A stretch of 64,000 bases of DNA. Origin: Elusimicrobia bacterium HGW-Elusimicrobia-3. GTDB lineage: Bacteria > Elusimicrobiota > Elusimicrobia > Elusimicrobiales > UBA9959. Position 1 is the first letter of the stretch; the number at the start of each line of letters is the position of its first letter. Below the pieces are notes generated by a model. The model did not search any database and was not told the DNA's origin. It saw only the letters and a program-made list of their open reading frames with translations. Made by a program: the position numbers and the translations under genes. The DNA is taken from positions 27,120 through 91,119 of the forward strand of contig PHAL01000012.1 in the NCBI GenBank assembly GCA_002840355.1, given 5' to 3'. Positions 32,208 to 41,320 of this stretch are shown here, one piece after another.

Positions 32208-34054
32208 CTCAGCTCCTTTTCCAGGAACTCGAGCAGCAGCGAATATTTCTTGGCCAGGTCCGAGGCCCCTTCTTTGCCGGCGGTGCCCGGAGAATAATGG
32301 CGCAGCTCCAGGGCCTCCCACAGCTCCCTGATCTCGCCCAGCGAGCGCTCGGACGTCGCCGGGAAGCGGCGCTTGATGTGCTCGGCGGCCTTCTTCATGG
32401 TCAGCGCGCTGACCTTCAGGCCGCACTTGTCCGAAAGGTAGTCCAGGAAGGAATCATAGAGCAGGGCCACGGCCTCGTTGGTCTTGCCGGCCTTGATCAG
32501 GGCCTCGGCCTCTTCGATGTCGCGCGAGGCCTCGCTCCGCGCCTGGCGGAAGCGGAACAGCAGCGGGTTGGCCAGCTTGAAGCGGTTGAAGCGGGCCAGC
32601 CAGAAAGAAAGCGTCAGCAGCGCCAGCGGCCCCGTGTGCACCCACCACGGCAGCGACAGTACCGCGCCGGCCAGCAGCGGCAGGCTGTCCCTGCCGGCCT
32701 GGTCGCTGACATAGGCGATGTCGGAGCCGGAGGCCCGCACCGGCGCACCCGGGGTGCCGGGGTTGAAGTTCACGCTCCTGGCGGCCTGCCCGCCCTTCTC
32801 CACCGTCAGGGTGACGGGCTCGGTCTGCAGTTCGCGGTACTGGCCGGCGCGCGGGTCGAAATAGGAGAACCTGACCGGCGGCACCGTCTTGCGGCCCTCG
32901 CTGCGGGGCACCAGGATATAGGTGAAGGTCTTCTTGCCGGTGATGACGTCGTTGTCCTTGCGCACGTCGAGCGAGCTCATGGTGTCGAAAACCTTGAAAT
33001 CGGGCAGGTCGGGGAACTTGGGCGCGATGACGGCCTTCAGGTTGCCGCTGCCCGAGACCGTGACCGAGAAGTTGACGGCCTCGCCGGCGCGCGCGTCGGG
33101 CCGGTCGGCCGCGGCGCTGACGGTATAGTCGCCCACGGCGCCGCCGAACGAGGCGGGCGCCCCCGCGGGCAGCGGCTTGATGTCGAGCTTGACCAGGTTG
33201 GTGGTGAACTCCATGCTGCGGCCCTGCGCGCCGCTCATGGCCATGAACTTCTGGAAGAAGTTGGGGTCGAACGGGTCGATCTGGTCCTGCGACGGCACCT
33301 GGGCGATGACGGTGGCCGGGCCGACCTGCGCGGGGCCCGGCGCCAGCGCGAAGAGCGCGGCCTTGATCTCGCTGTAGGCGTAGCGGATGCCGTTGATCTC
33401 GGTCTCGCCGTTGCGCACCGGCGGCAGGTCCTCGGAGATGAGGTTCTTGAAAGAGGGCGGCATGTACTGCGGGTTGGAACTCAGCGGCACCGAGGTGTAG
33501 AACTTGACGCTGATATTGATCTGCTCGCCGGGGTAGGCCGACTTGCGGTCGGTCTCGGCTTTCAGGAAGATCCGCTCGCCCTTGACCGCCGCGGTCCTGG
33601 CCGCCGGCGACGGGCGCTGCGGCCTGGCTGCGGGCTGCCGGGGCGCGGCCGGCTGCTGCGGGGCCTGCTGGGCGGCCTTGACGACGGTGACGGTGAGCTC
33701 GTTGGTGACGGCCTTTTCCCTGCCGTTGAAGACCGAGATGGACGGGATGGTCTGCGCGCCGATGAAGCGCGGGGTCAGCATGTAGGTGAAAGAGACGGAG
33801 GTGGTGATCTTGCCGTTGATGATGGAGATGCTCTGGCTGCGCCCCGAGGAGTAGACGTTGAAATTCTGCATGTTCGGGAGCTTGGGCTCGGGCACGCTGG
33901 CCGAGTCCCCGGAGACCGTGACGGTCAGGTAGAGGTTGTCGTCGATCTGCACCGTGTTGCGGTCGGTCTCGGCCGTGACGGTGAGCAGCGCCCGGGCCGG
34001 GACCGCGCAGAGCAGCGCGGCCAGCGCGAGCAGGACGGGGAAGTTCTTCCTCAC
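32204..34054 (-). CDS. batD: BatD-like protein
   Basis: The 616-residue protein has a signal peptide (1-22) and long periplasmic beta-sandwich domains typical of BatD (for example VQIDDNLYLTVTVSGDSASVPEPKLPNMQNFNVYSSGRSQS). A Pro/Ala/Gln-rich linker lies at about 130-155. Near residue 460 a membrane segment (LPWWVHTGPLALLTLSFWLA) precedes a cytoplasmic helical tail (about 490-616). It overlaps both neighbours by 4 nt. It probably bridges the VWA proteins and the envelope. Confidence 0.9.
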   Translation of the reverse strand: MRKNFPVLLALAALLCAVPARALLTVTAETDRNTVQIDDNLYLTVTVSGDSASVPEPKLPNMQNFNVYSSGRSQSISIINGKITTSVSFTYMLTPRFIGAQTIPSISVFNGREKAVTNELTVTVVKAAQQAPQQPAAPRQPAARPQRPSPAARTAAVKGERIFLKAETDRKSAYPGEQINISVKFYTSVPLSSNPQYMPPSFKNLISEDLPPVRNGETEINGIRYAYSEIKAALFALAPGPAQVGPATVIAQVPSQDQIDPFDPNFFQKFMAMSGAQGRSMEFTTNLVKLDIKPLPAGAPASFGGAVGDYTVSAAADRPDARAGEAVNFSVTVSGSGNLKAVIAPKFPDLPDFKVFDTMSSLDVRKDNDVITGKKTFTYILVPRSEGRKTVPPVRFSYFDPRAGQYRELQTEPVTLTVEKGGQAARSVNFNPGTPGAPVRASGSDIAYVSDQAGRDSLPLLAGAVLSLPWWVHTGPLALLTLSFWLARFNRFKLANPLLFRFRQARSEASRDIEEAEALIKAGKTNEAVALLYDSFLDYLSDKCGLKVSALTMKKAAEHIKRRFPATSERSLGEIRELWEALELRHYSPGTAGKEGASDLAKKYSLLLEFLEKELR

Positions 34055-35790
34055 CAGTCCTCCAGCCGGTTCTGCGGCGCGGGCTTGCCGGCCCGCTGGG
34101 CGGCCTGGCGCATGTTCTCGGGGTCGCGGGCGGCCGCCTTCTCTTTTTCTTTCATCATTTCCAGTATCTGCCGGCTGCGCGTCTGCGCTTCGGCCTTCTT
34201 CTTTTCCTGTTCCTTCTGCTTCTCTTTCTCCCGGTCCTTCTTATCCTTGCCGCCGTCCTTCTTGTCCTCGCCGCCCTTGTCCTTCTTGTCCTTATCCTTC
34301 TTATTGTCCTTGTTGTCTTTGTTTTCCTTATTCTTGTCGCAGGAGTTCTTCTGCTTCTGCTCCAGGGCCTTCTGAAGGTTGAACTTGGCGTTGCTGTCGC
34401 CCGGCTCGAGGTCGAGGGCCTGCCGGTAGGCGGCTATCGCCCCGGCCAGGTCTCCCTTCTTGAACAGCGCGTTGCCGCGGTTGTAGTGCGCGCGGGCCGC
34501 CACCTTGGGGCCGGCCGAGGCCTGCTCGAAAGCTTCGGAGGCTTTTTCATAATCTTCCAGCCGGTAATAGGCGTCTCCGACGTTGAAAGTCAGCCGCTTG
34601 TCGGCCGGTTTCTTGGCCGCCGCGCGCGAGTAATGCTCCACGGCGGACTGCCAGTCCTCGCCCTCGTAGGCGGCGTGGCCGCGGCGGGCGTCTTTGGACG
34701 GGCCGGCCGCCTGCGCGGCCGCGGCCAGCGCCAGCAGCAGGGCCGCCGCTCCCTTGGAAAAACGCGGCAGTCTGAACGAGGGCCGGTTGAAGCTGAACCC
34801 CTTTTCCATGATCAGTAATTCTATCAAAAGCAGGAGCAGGGCTAAAGCCAGCGGCCACTGGTACCGGTTCTTGTAGGCGGACCGCCCCTTGCCCTTGCTT
34901 TTCTCCAGGTCCAGGGCGGCCACTGCCGAGCGCACCGCATCGGCGGCGGAGTCGGGGTCGGTGTAGCGCTGGTAGGCGGCGCCGGTGCGGCTGGCGATCT
35001 TCATCAGCGTGGCCTCGTCGAGCCGGCTGACGACGGTCTTGCCCTGCCTGTCCTTCTTGTACTCCATCGTATTGCCGCCGGAATCCGTCATGGGGACCAG
35101 GTCCCCTTCGGGGTTGCCCAGGCCTATGGTGTAGATCTTGAGGTTCTGTTCGACCGCCGCCTTCAGCGCGGTGTCCAGGCCGGACGAGTGGTCCTCACCG
35201 TCGGTGATGAGGACCATCACCTTCTGGCCGCCGTAGCGCGACAGCATGCCCAGCACGGTGTCGACCGCCTCGGAGAAATCCGTGCCCTGCTCCGGCATCA
35301 TGCCCGGCCGCAGCGCCGAGGCGAAATAGGTGATGGCGTCCTGGTCGGTGGTGAGCGGGCACTGCACGTAGGCCTGCCCGGCGAAGGCTACCACGCCTAT
35401 GCGGTAGTCGGCGAATTTCTCGGCTATCGCGCCCAGCAGCAGGCGCGCGTTGGAGAGGCGGTCCGGCTTGAGATCGCGCGCGGCCATGGAGAGGGACGCG
35501 TCTACGGCGATCACGATGTTGCCCTTGAGGTCGGTGACCGGGGCCAGTTCCACCCCCCACTGCGGCCCGGCGGCGGAGACGGCGAGCAGGGCCAGCGCTA
35601 TGAAATAGAGCAGGCCGCGCAGGCGGCGGCGGGCCGCCTCTGGCCCCGCGGCCAGGCGTTCGTAGGCCGGGCCCAGCACGGCGCGGGCGGCGGCCAGCCT
35701 GGAGGTCTCCGCCCTGAAGCGGAAGGCGACCAGGGCGGCGAAGGCCGCGGCCAGGCCGGCGAGCAACAGCGGGTATCTGAACAGTTCCAT
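34051..35790 (-). CDS. batB: BatB-BatC fusion: VWA domain plus TPR repeats
   Basis: The 579-residue protein joins two proteins that are often separate. Residues 1-320 are BatB: two N-terminal membrane helices, the VWA domain with metal-ion site DASLS and LITDGEDHSSG, and a third helix near 310. After PSFRLPRFSK comes another helix (AALLLALAAAAQAAG) and a BatC-like part with three TPR units (about 360-470). Residues 475-530 are an extreme Lys/Asp/Glu low-complexity stretch (KDKKDKGGEDKKDGG). Fusion is inferred from one uninterrupted frame. It overlaps BatD by 4 nt. Confidence 0.9.
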   Translation of the reverse strand: MELFRYPLLLAGLAAAFAALVAFRFRAETSRLAAARAVLGPAYERLAAGPEAARRRLRGLLYFIALALLAVSAAGPQWGVELAPVTDLKGNIVIAVDASLSMAARDLKPDRLSNARLLLGAIAEKFADYRIGVVAFAGQAYVQCPLTTDQDAITYFASALRPGMMPEQGTDFSEAVDTVLGMLSRYGGQKVMVLITDGEDHSSGLDTALKAAVEQNLKIYTIGLGNPEGDLVPMTDSGGNTMEYKKDRQGKTVVSRLDEATLMKIASRTGAAYQRYTDPDSAADAVRSAVAALDLEKSKGKGRSAYKNRYQWPLALALLLLLIELLIMEKGFSFNRPSFRLPRFSKGAAALLLALAAAAQAAGPSKDARRGHAAYEGEDWQSAVEHYSRAAAKKPADKRLTFNVGDAYYRLEDYEKASEAFEQASAGPKVAARAHYNRGNALFKKGDLAGAIAAYRQALDLEPGDSNAKFNLQKALEQKQKNSCDKNKENKDNKDNKKDKDKKDKGGEDKKDGGKDKKDREKEKQKEQEKKKAEAQTRSRQILEMMKEKEKAAARDPENMRQAAQRAGKPAPQNRLEDW

Positions 35791-35792
35791 GG

Positions 35793-36773
35793 TTAAGGTA
35801 TGGTCCTGAAGTACGTGCGCTCCAGCACGAACATCAGCGCCAGCAGCAGCAGCGCCGGCGCCAGGAAGTACATGTATTTATCCGAATACTCGGTATAGGT
35901 CTTCACCTCGAATTTGGTCTTCTCCAGCGAGTCTATCCTGCCGTAGATGTGGTCGAGCTCGGCGTAATTCTTGGCGCGGTAGAACTCCCCCCCGGTCAGC
36001 GCCGCGATCTCGCGCAGCGTGGGCTCGTCCAGGTCCTCCTCGATGTAGACCACCGGCTGCATCGGGTCCCCGGTGCTGACGGCGGCCTTGCCCTTGCCGG
36101 CGGTGCCGATGGTGTAGACCTTGATGTCGAAGGCCGCGGCGGTCTTGGCGGCCAGGTTCAGGTCCGTGACGAGGCCGGTATTGGACCTGCCGTCGGTGAG
36201 CAGCACTATCACCTTGCTCTTGGCCTTGCTCTCCTTGAGGTGGTTCACGCCGGTCACGATGGCGTCCCCGACGGCGGTGCCCTCGGCGCGCGTCATGTTG
36301 AGGTAGGCGGAGTCCAGCATCTCCAGCACGGACTGGTAGTCCAGCGTGAGCGGGCAGGTGAGCATGGCCGCGCCGCCGAACATGATGACGCCTATGCGGT
36401 CGTTCTTGCGCTTTTTCACGAAATCGGCCGCGGCCTTCTTGGCGGCCTCCAGCCGGTTGTACGGGTGGAAGTCTTCGGCCGCCATGCTGTAGGAGGTGTC
36501 CACCGTCAGCATGATGTCGATGCCCTCCGACGGCGGCACTTCGCCGCGGGTGGCCTGCTGGGGGCGGGCCAGCGCGAAGACCAGCAGCGTCAGGGCGAGC
36601 ACCCGCCCCCAGAAAGGGACGATCCTGAAAAGCCGCGTGCGCAGGGTGCGCAGGGCCGGCAGCGTGGCGGGGACCCCGGCCGTGACGTTGCGGCGGTAGC
36701 GCTGGCTCCAGGCCAGCCCGGCGAGGATGCCGATGACCGGCATCAGCAGCAGCACCCAGGGGTGCTTGAACAT
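35793..36773 (-). CDS. batA: BatA-like VWA-domain membrane protein
   Basis: The 326-residue protein has two N-terminal membrane helices (about 6-25, 55-72), a VWA domain with metal-ion motif DTSYS (near residue 92), VLLTDGRSNTG and YTIGTAGKG, and a C-terminal membrane helix (YMYFLAPALLLLALMFVLE). The start at 36773 follows the previous stop by 2 nt; a longer frame upstream is the previous gene read in another frame. BatA and BatB probably interact. Confidence 0.92.
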   Translation of the reverse strand: MFKHPWVLLLMPVIGILAGLAWSQRYRRNVTAGVPATLPALRTLRTRLFRIVPFWGRVLALTLLVFALARPQQATRGEVPPSEGIDIMLTVDTSYSMAAEDFHPYNRLEAAKKAAADFVKKRKNDRIGVIMFGGAAMLTCPLTLDYQSVLEMLDSAYLNMTRAEGTAVGDAIVTGVNHLKESKAKSKVIVLLTDGRSNTGLVTDLNLAAKTAAAFDIKVYTIGTAGKGKAAVSTGDPMQPVVYIEEDLDEPTLREIAALTGGEFYRAKNYAELDHIYGRIDSLEKTKFEVKTYTEYSDKYMYFLAPALLLLALMFVLERTYFRTIP

Positions 36774-36775
36774 GT

Positions 36776-37765
36776 TCACGGCCTGCCCCCCCGGCGCCTG
36801 GCCTGTTCGGCCGCGGCGGCTTCGGCGGCGGCCTTGAGCGCGCGGGCCTGTTCGGCCGCGGCGCTGAATTCGGCGAGCAGTTCCCGCATCGCGTCGGCGT
36901 CGGCGGCCGGGTCGGCCGGCTTGAGCCGCGCGAACTTCACCAGGTCGGCCTTGTGCAGCAGGTCCCTGGCTTTCATCAGCGTCTTCAGCGCGGCCCCGGT
37001 GCGCTTGAGCTCCCGGCCCAGGTCGGCGGTGGTCATCTGCGAGGTCTCCAGGGCGAATTCCTCGTCGAGGTAGAAGCGCAGCACCGCCGTGAGTCCGGTG
37101 TAGTATTCTTTCATGCGGCCGTTCTGCGCGAGCGGGCAGCCGGCCAGCCGGTCCAGGCGCTCTCGCGCGCGCTGGTAGGGGCCGCGCGAGTCGTGCCACG
37201 GGGCGCGCGAGAAAAGCGGCGTTTTGCCGCCGGAGAAGCGGCGGTAGAGGTAAAAGGCCAGGGCCGCCAGCGCGGCCAGCAGCAGCGCCCACAGCCATGG
37301 GAAGTAGCCGTAGGGGCCGTAGATATCCTTTATGTCCTCGCCTTCCTTTATCTCGAAAGCCGGCAGGATCTCCAGGTTGAAGGGGTCTGACTTGACGACG
37401 GAGCCGGCCGCCGCGCCCGTCCCGCCTACCTGCCAGGCCAGGGCCGGGAAGGTGCTGACGCCCAGCGTGAAGGCCTTCGCCTCCACCACGAAGGTCTCGG
37501 TCCTGCGCCCGGCGGCAGTCTTGGCGCCCTTGGAGGCGAAGCGCGTCACCTGGAACTCCGAGTTGGAGGCGGCCGCGGTGTCGGGCCTGAGGGTGTAGCC
37601 CTCCGGCATGGCGGCTTCAATCCTGAAATCGAAAGCTTCGGCGAGGCCCACTTTCCCGTCGGGCGGGGTTACCGCCAGCGTCACGGGCCCGCCCCCGGGG
37701 GCGGGCTGGGCCGGCGCGGCCGCCGGGCCCGACAGCAGGAGCAGCAACAGGGCGGCGGTCCTCAT
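36776..37765 (-). CDS. Bat-operon membrane protein (BatD N-terminal/DUF4381-like)
   Basis: The 329-residue protein has a signal peptide (1-19), a periplasmic beta-sandwich (about 25-150), a membrane segment (FPWLWALLLAALAALAFYLY), and a cytoplasmic helical domain. The helical part includes QNGRMKEYYTGLTAVLRFYLDEEFALET, seen in proteins lying between DUF58 and VWA genes in such operons. The last 60 residues are Ala/Glu/Arg-rich coiled coil. It overlaps the DUF58 gene by 4 nt. Function unknown beyond membership of the Bat set. Confidence 0.75.
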   Translation of the reverse strand: MRTAALLLLLLSGPAAAPAQPAPGGGPVTLAVTPPDGKVGLAEAFDFRIEAAMPEGYTLRPDTAAASNSEFQVTRFASKGAKTAAGRRTETFVVEAKAFTLGVSTFPALAWQVGGTGAAAGSVVKSDPFNLEILPAFEIKEGEDIKDIYGPYGYFPWLWALLLAALAALAFYLYRRFSGGKTPLFSRAPWHDSRGPYQRARERLDRLAGCPLAQNGRMKEYYTGLTAVLRFYLDEEFALETSQMTTADLGRELKRTGAALKTLMKARDLLHKADLVKFARLKPADPAADADAMRELLAEFSAAAEQARALKAAAEAAAAEQARRRGGRP

Positions 37766-38646
37766 ATCAGCTTGAACCTCCGGCGCTGGCGGAAAAACTT
37801 CTCCACCGGGCCGTGCACCGGCAGGGCGGGGTCGATGTCTATGAAGTCCGCGCCGGCCGAGCGCATCACGCTCTCCAGCGCGGCCCTGCGGCCCGTGGCC
37901 TCGCGCTCGTAGGCCTCCCGGTAGCCGGGGCTGGCCAGGTCCGCCGTGCGGTCCTCCCCGCTCTCCAGCTCCTCCGACACCAGCAGGGCGCCGGCGGCCG
38001 GCAGCGAGCGCTCGAAGCGGTCGGTGATGACCACGGGGATCAGGTCGTGGCGGCGGGCGGTCAGGCGCGCCTCTTTTGAATAGTCGGGGGCGTTGAAGTC
38101 GGAGATCAGGATAACGATGCCGCGCCGCTTCATCACGCTGTTGGCGGTGCGCAGCGCCATGGCGATGTCGGTGCCGCGGCTCTTGGGCGCGAAACCCAGC
38201 AGTTCGCGGATGATTCGCAGGTTGTGGTTCTTGCCCTTGCGCGGCGGGATGTAGAGCTCGGGCTTGTCGGAGAAGAGCAGCAGGCCGCTCTTGTCGGAAT
38301 TCTTGAGGGCGGAGAAGGCGAACATCGCGGCCAGCTCGGCGGCGGCCTCGCTCTTGGGCCTGGCCGAGGAGCCGAAGCCCTGCGAGGCCGAGACGTCGCA
38401 GAGGATCATCAGGGTCAGCTCGCGCTCCTCGATGTACTGCTTGATGAAGGGTTTCTGCGCGCGGGCGGTGACGTTCCAGTCTATCGCGCGCACGTCGTCG
38501 CCGGGGACGTACTCGCGCACCTCGGAGAATTCGATGCCGCGGCCCTTGAAGACGCTCTGGTACTGGCCGGAGAAGGTCTCGCTGACCAGGCGGCCGGTCT
38601 TGATCTCTATCTCCCTGACTTTTTTTAGCAGTTCAGCCGTGTTCAT
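37762..38646 (-). CDS. DUF58 domain protein
   Basis: The 294-residue protein has the DUF58 signature VREYVPGDDVRAIDWNVTAR (about 41-60), followed by a VWA-like fold with LMILCDVSASQGFGS and ILISDFNAPDY. The family always accompanies MoxR ATPases and Bat proteins; it probably links the ATPase to the membrane VWA proteins. No signal peptide, so cytoplasmic. Confidence 0.92.
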   Translation of the reverse strand: MNTAELLKKVREIEIKTGRLVSETFSGQYQSVFKGRGIEFSEVREYVPGDDVRAIDWNVTARAQKPFIKQYIEERELTLMILCDVSASQGFGSSARPKSEAAAELAAMFAFSALKNSDKSGLLLFSDKPELYIPPRKGKNHNLRIIRELLGFAPKSRGTDIAMALRTANSVMKRRGIVILISDFNAPDYSKEARLTARRHDLIPVVITDRFERSLPAAGALLVSEELESGEDRTADLASPGYREAYEREATGRRAALESVMRSAGADFIDIDPALPVHGPVEKFFRQRRRFKLI

Positions 38647-38679
38647 AGGGCGGTGGCGGGCGCGGGCCTGCCGGGCTTT

Positions 38680-39669
38680 TTAGGGTACCTCTACGGCCTC
38701 GAAGAGGCTCTTGACGATGTCCTCGGAAGTGATGTTCTCGGCTTCGGCCTCGTAGGTGAGCATCACGCGGTGGCGCAGCACGTCGAAGCCGATGGCCTTG
38801 ATGTCCTCGGGCGTGACGTAGCCGCGGCCGTTGATGAAGGCGTAGGCCTTGGCGGCCTGTATCATGAAGATGGTGGCGCGCGGGCTGGCGCCGTAGTTGA
38901 TCCAGGGCTTGATCTTCTCGAGGCCGTGCTTTTCCGGCTCGCGCGTGGCGATCACCAGGTCGAGCACGTAGTTCTTGATCTTGTCGTCGACGTAGATCAG
39001 GTCCGCGGTCTGGCGGGCCTTGAGCACCGCCTCCACGCCTACCACCTTGCCGGCCGAGGGGAGCGACTGGCGCGCCATCAGCTCCAGCACCTTGGCCTCC
39101 TCGGCCTTGGACGGGTAGGTGATGTTGACCTTGAGCATGAAGCGGTCCACCTGCGCCTCCGGCAGCGGGTAGGTGCCTTCCTGCTCTATCGGGTTCTGCG
39201 TAGCGAGCACCATGAACAGGTCGGGCAGCTTGAAGGTGGTGTCGGAGATGGTGACCTGGCGCTCCTGCATGCCTTCGAGCAGCGCGCTCTGCACCTTGGC
39301 CGGGGCGCGGTTGATCTCGTCGGCGAGGATGATGTTGGAGAAGATGGGGCCCTTGCGCACGGCGAAGGTGTTCTCCTTGGGGTTGAACACCAGCGTGCCG
39401 ACGATGTCGGCGGGCAGCAGGTCCGGCGTGAACTGGATGCGCTGGAAGCCCGCCGACATGCAGGCCGCCAGCGTCTTGACGGTCAGCGTCTTGGCCAGGC
39501 CCGGCAGGCCTTCCACCAGCACGTGGCCGTTGGCGATGAGGCCGACGAGCAGGCTGTTGATCAGGTCCTCCTGGCCGATGACCACCTTGGCCATCTCCTT
39601 GCGCAGGTCCTGTATGAAAAGGGCGTCCTGCTGAATCTTCTGGTTCAGTTTAGATATCTCCGAGTCCAT
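38680..39669 (-). CDS. MoxR-family AAA+ ATPase
   Basis: The 329-residue ATPase has Walker A GLPGLAKT, Walker B NIILADEINRAP, sensor 1 VLATQNPIEQEGTYPLPEAQ with the arginine-finger segment DRFMLK, and the C-terminal lid with SPRATIFMIQAAKAYA. MoxR proteins act as chaperone-like ATPases for VWA partners. It is the first gene of the Bat operon with its own promoter (39715-39744). Confidence 0.95.
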   Translation of the reverse strand: MDSEISKLNQKIQQDALFIQDLRKEMAKVVIGQEDLINSLLVGLIANGHVLVEGLPGLAKTLTVKTLAACMSAGFQRIQFTPDLLPADIVGTLVFNPKENTFAVRKGPIFSNIILADEINRAPAKVQSALLEGMQERQVTISDTTFKLPDLFMVLATQNPIEQEGTYPLPEAQVDRFMLKVNITYPSKAEEAKVLELMARQSLPSAGKVVGVEAVLKARQTADLIYVDDKIKNYVLDLVIATREPEKHGLEKIKPWINYGASPRATIFMIQAAKAYAFINGRGYVTPEDIKAIGFDVLRHRVMLTYEAEAENITSEDIVKSLFEAVEVP

Positions 39670-39714
39670 GGTTGCTCCTTAGGTTAGGTTCTGGAGTGGT
39701 TTGAATTTTTAGAA

Positions 39715-39744
39715 ATTTTAAAAAATTATTCCCGAAAATATCAA
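39715..39744 (-). promoter_or_regulatory. Promoter of the Bat operon
   Basis: On the minus strand TTGATA (39744-39739), an 18-nt spacer and TAAAAT (39720-39715). The start site would be about 40 bases before the MoxR ATG. The region is conspicuously AT-rich against the surrounding GC-rich DNA. Confidence 0.6.
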
Positions 39745-39769
39745 GCGTCGCCCGGGCCCGCGGGGGCGG

Positions 39770-40396
39770 CTATTCTATGCGGAACAGCGGCTGCTTGGTT
39801 TCCAGCTCGCGCAGCTGCTGTTCCTTGTGCGCCTCTATGTCCTTGCGTATCGTGTTGACGGCCTGCAGGGCCTTGAGGCGCACTTCCTCGTCGTAGTCCG
39901 ACAGGGCCCGGTCCAGGGCCGGGATCGCCTCTTTGTTGGAAAAGGTGCCTATGGCCGTGACGGCGTGCAGGCGTATCTCGCGCTCGTAGTCCTTGAGCGC
40001 CTCCGTCATCAGGGCCAGGCTGAGCTTGCTCTTGTCCTTGGCCAGCATGTCGATGATCTGCTTCTTGACGGAGGGCTCCGTCTCGTTCTCCAGCATGTTC
40101 TTGATGACGGCCGGAGCGCTCTCGTCCTGCAGCTGCCAGAGCAGCTCGGCGGAGGCGAAGCGCACTTTCTCGTTGGCGTCCTCGGTGAGCGAGCGCAGCG
40201 TCTTGAGCGTGGCCATGGAGAACTTGATGACGTAGGTCTTCTCCGGCTTCACGGGCAGCGGAGGCTCCGCCAGCACGGCGATCTGGTCCTTCTTGGCCAG
40301 CTGCACCAGTTCCTTCTTCCTGGCCTCCTCCTTGCTCTGGTTGACGAGGTAGTACACGCCGGCGATGAAGATCAGGAGCATCAAAAACCATTTCAT
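39770..40396 (-). CDS. Membrane-anchored HEAT-repeat protein
   Basis: The 208-residue protein has an N-terminal membrane anchor (FLMLLIFIAGVYYLV) and four to five HEAT/PBS-like repeats (about 60-190), such as NEKVRFASAELLWQLQDESA and EIRLHAVTAIGTFSNKEAIPAL. These are protein-binding scaffolds. It overlaps the upstream amidotransferase by 4 nt. Partner unknown; the Bat operon lies just downstream behind its own promoter. Confidence 0.75.
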   Translation of the reverse strand: MKWFLMLLIFIAGVYYLVNQSKEEARKKELVQLAKKDQIAVLAEPPLPVKPEKTYVIKFSMATLKTLRSLTEDANEKVRFASAELLWQLQDESAPAVIKNMLENETEPSVKKQIIDMLAKDKSKLSLALMTEALKDYEREIRLHAVTAIGTFSNKEAIPALDRALSDYDEEVRLKALQAVNTIRKDIEAHKEQQLRELETKQPLFRIE

Positions 40397-41229
40397 AGGG
40401 TTATCCTCTCGAAGCCGATTTTTATCGCGCCGCCGCGGAGCCTGGCCGAGGCTAACGACGGATCGTCCATCTTCTTCCAGCCGGGGCGGGCGTCGGCCGG
40501 CTCGCTGGAGAACACAACGCGCTCCTTCTCCCGCCGCCAGGCTATCCTGCCCGCCTCCCAGCCGGGGGTGAGCAGCGCGGGCCTGGCCCCCTCTTTCTGC
40601 CGCTGGTAGTGGCAGAGAACCGTGAGCGAATCCGCTGAGGCCAGGAACAGGTTGAGGCCCCGGTAGGGCTCCCGCCTGCCCGGGTACTTGTCGCGGCAGG
40701 AGACCCAGACCGTGCGGATCTCGTCGAGCGCCATGCGCAGCGCCACGGCGGGATCGCCGTAGGCGTCCAGCATTTTCACCGCCTGCCAGAAGAGGACCTC
40801 GGAATCGTTGCTGCCTTTCACCTTGCCGGCGTAGGCGCCCAGCAGCGAGCGGATCTCTTCCTTGATGAAGAGGGTGCCGTTGTGGGCGAACAGGAAGCCG
40901 CCGGCGGAAAAGGGCTGCGTATTGGCGGGGCCGATCAGGCGGGCCCTGGGCAGGCCCGACGGGTTGGACGCGGCGCGCAGGTGCGCCAGCGTCACGCGGG
41001 AGACCGCGACGCGCGCGGCGGCTTTAAACGCCCCCGCCTCGAGGCGCGCGGGGCCCGGGCTCTTTTTCACGACGGGTCTGCCGCCGCGGAAGCAGCCCAC
41101 GCCCCAGCCGTCGTCCTGGTAGCGGCCCTTGACGGCGCCGGCCTGCGCGAGCAGGGATTTGGGGCCGGCGCAGAGCACGTCTTCGGCGGCGGACGGATTG
41201 ACGGAGAGAATTGCGGTTATCCTGCACAT
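40393..41229 (-). CDS. Class II glutamine amidotransferase (YafJ/EgtC-like)
   Basis: The 278-residue protein begins MCRITAIL, so removal of Met exposes Cys2 as the N-terminal nucleophile; this decides the start at 41229 over an ATG 7 codons upstream. Other family motifs are DDGWGVGCF, HLRAASNPSG, NTQPFSAGGFLFAHNGTL, and NDSEVLFW. It hydrolyses a glutamine-like amide. EgtC-like proteins remove gamma-glutamyl groups; YafJ-type proteins have no known role. A TATACT directly before the ATG suggests a near-leaderless mRNA. Confidence 0.85.
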   Translation of the reverse strand: MCRITAILSVNPSAAEDVLCAGPKSLLAQAGAVKGRYQDDGWGVGCFRGGRPVVKKSPGPARLEAGAFKAAARVAVSRVTLAHLRAASNPSGLPRARLIGPANTQPFSAGGFLFAHNGTLFIKEEIRSLLGAYAGKVKGSNDSEVLFWQAVKMLDAYGDPAVALRMALDEIRTVWVSCRDKYPGRREPYRGLNLFLASADSLTVLCHYQRQKEGARPALLTPGWEAGRIAWRREKERVVFSSEPADARPGWKKMDDPSLASARLRGGAIKIGFERITL

Positions 41230-41264
41230 AGTATAGGGATATTTAAACAATTTTGAGGCCGGGG

Positions 41265-41294
41265 TTCAAATACTTCGCGAAGTTTATATATAAT
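41265..41294 (+). promoter_or_regulatory. Promoter of the RDD gene with a 12-bp palindrome
   Basis: TTCAAA (41265-41270), an 18-nt spacer and TATAAT (41289-41294). The perfect palindrome ACTTCGCGAAGT (41272-41283) fills the spacer and may be an operator. Confidence 0.5.
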
Positions 41295-41320
41295 TGTTCA
41301 AACGGGGTAATTCAACGCTT

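Noticed and set aside
36774..37298. Longer BatA with an N-terminal extension
   Set aside because: The extension is the preceding membrane-protein gene read in another frame; BatA starts 2 nt after that gene's stop.
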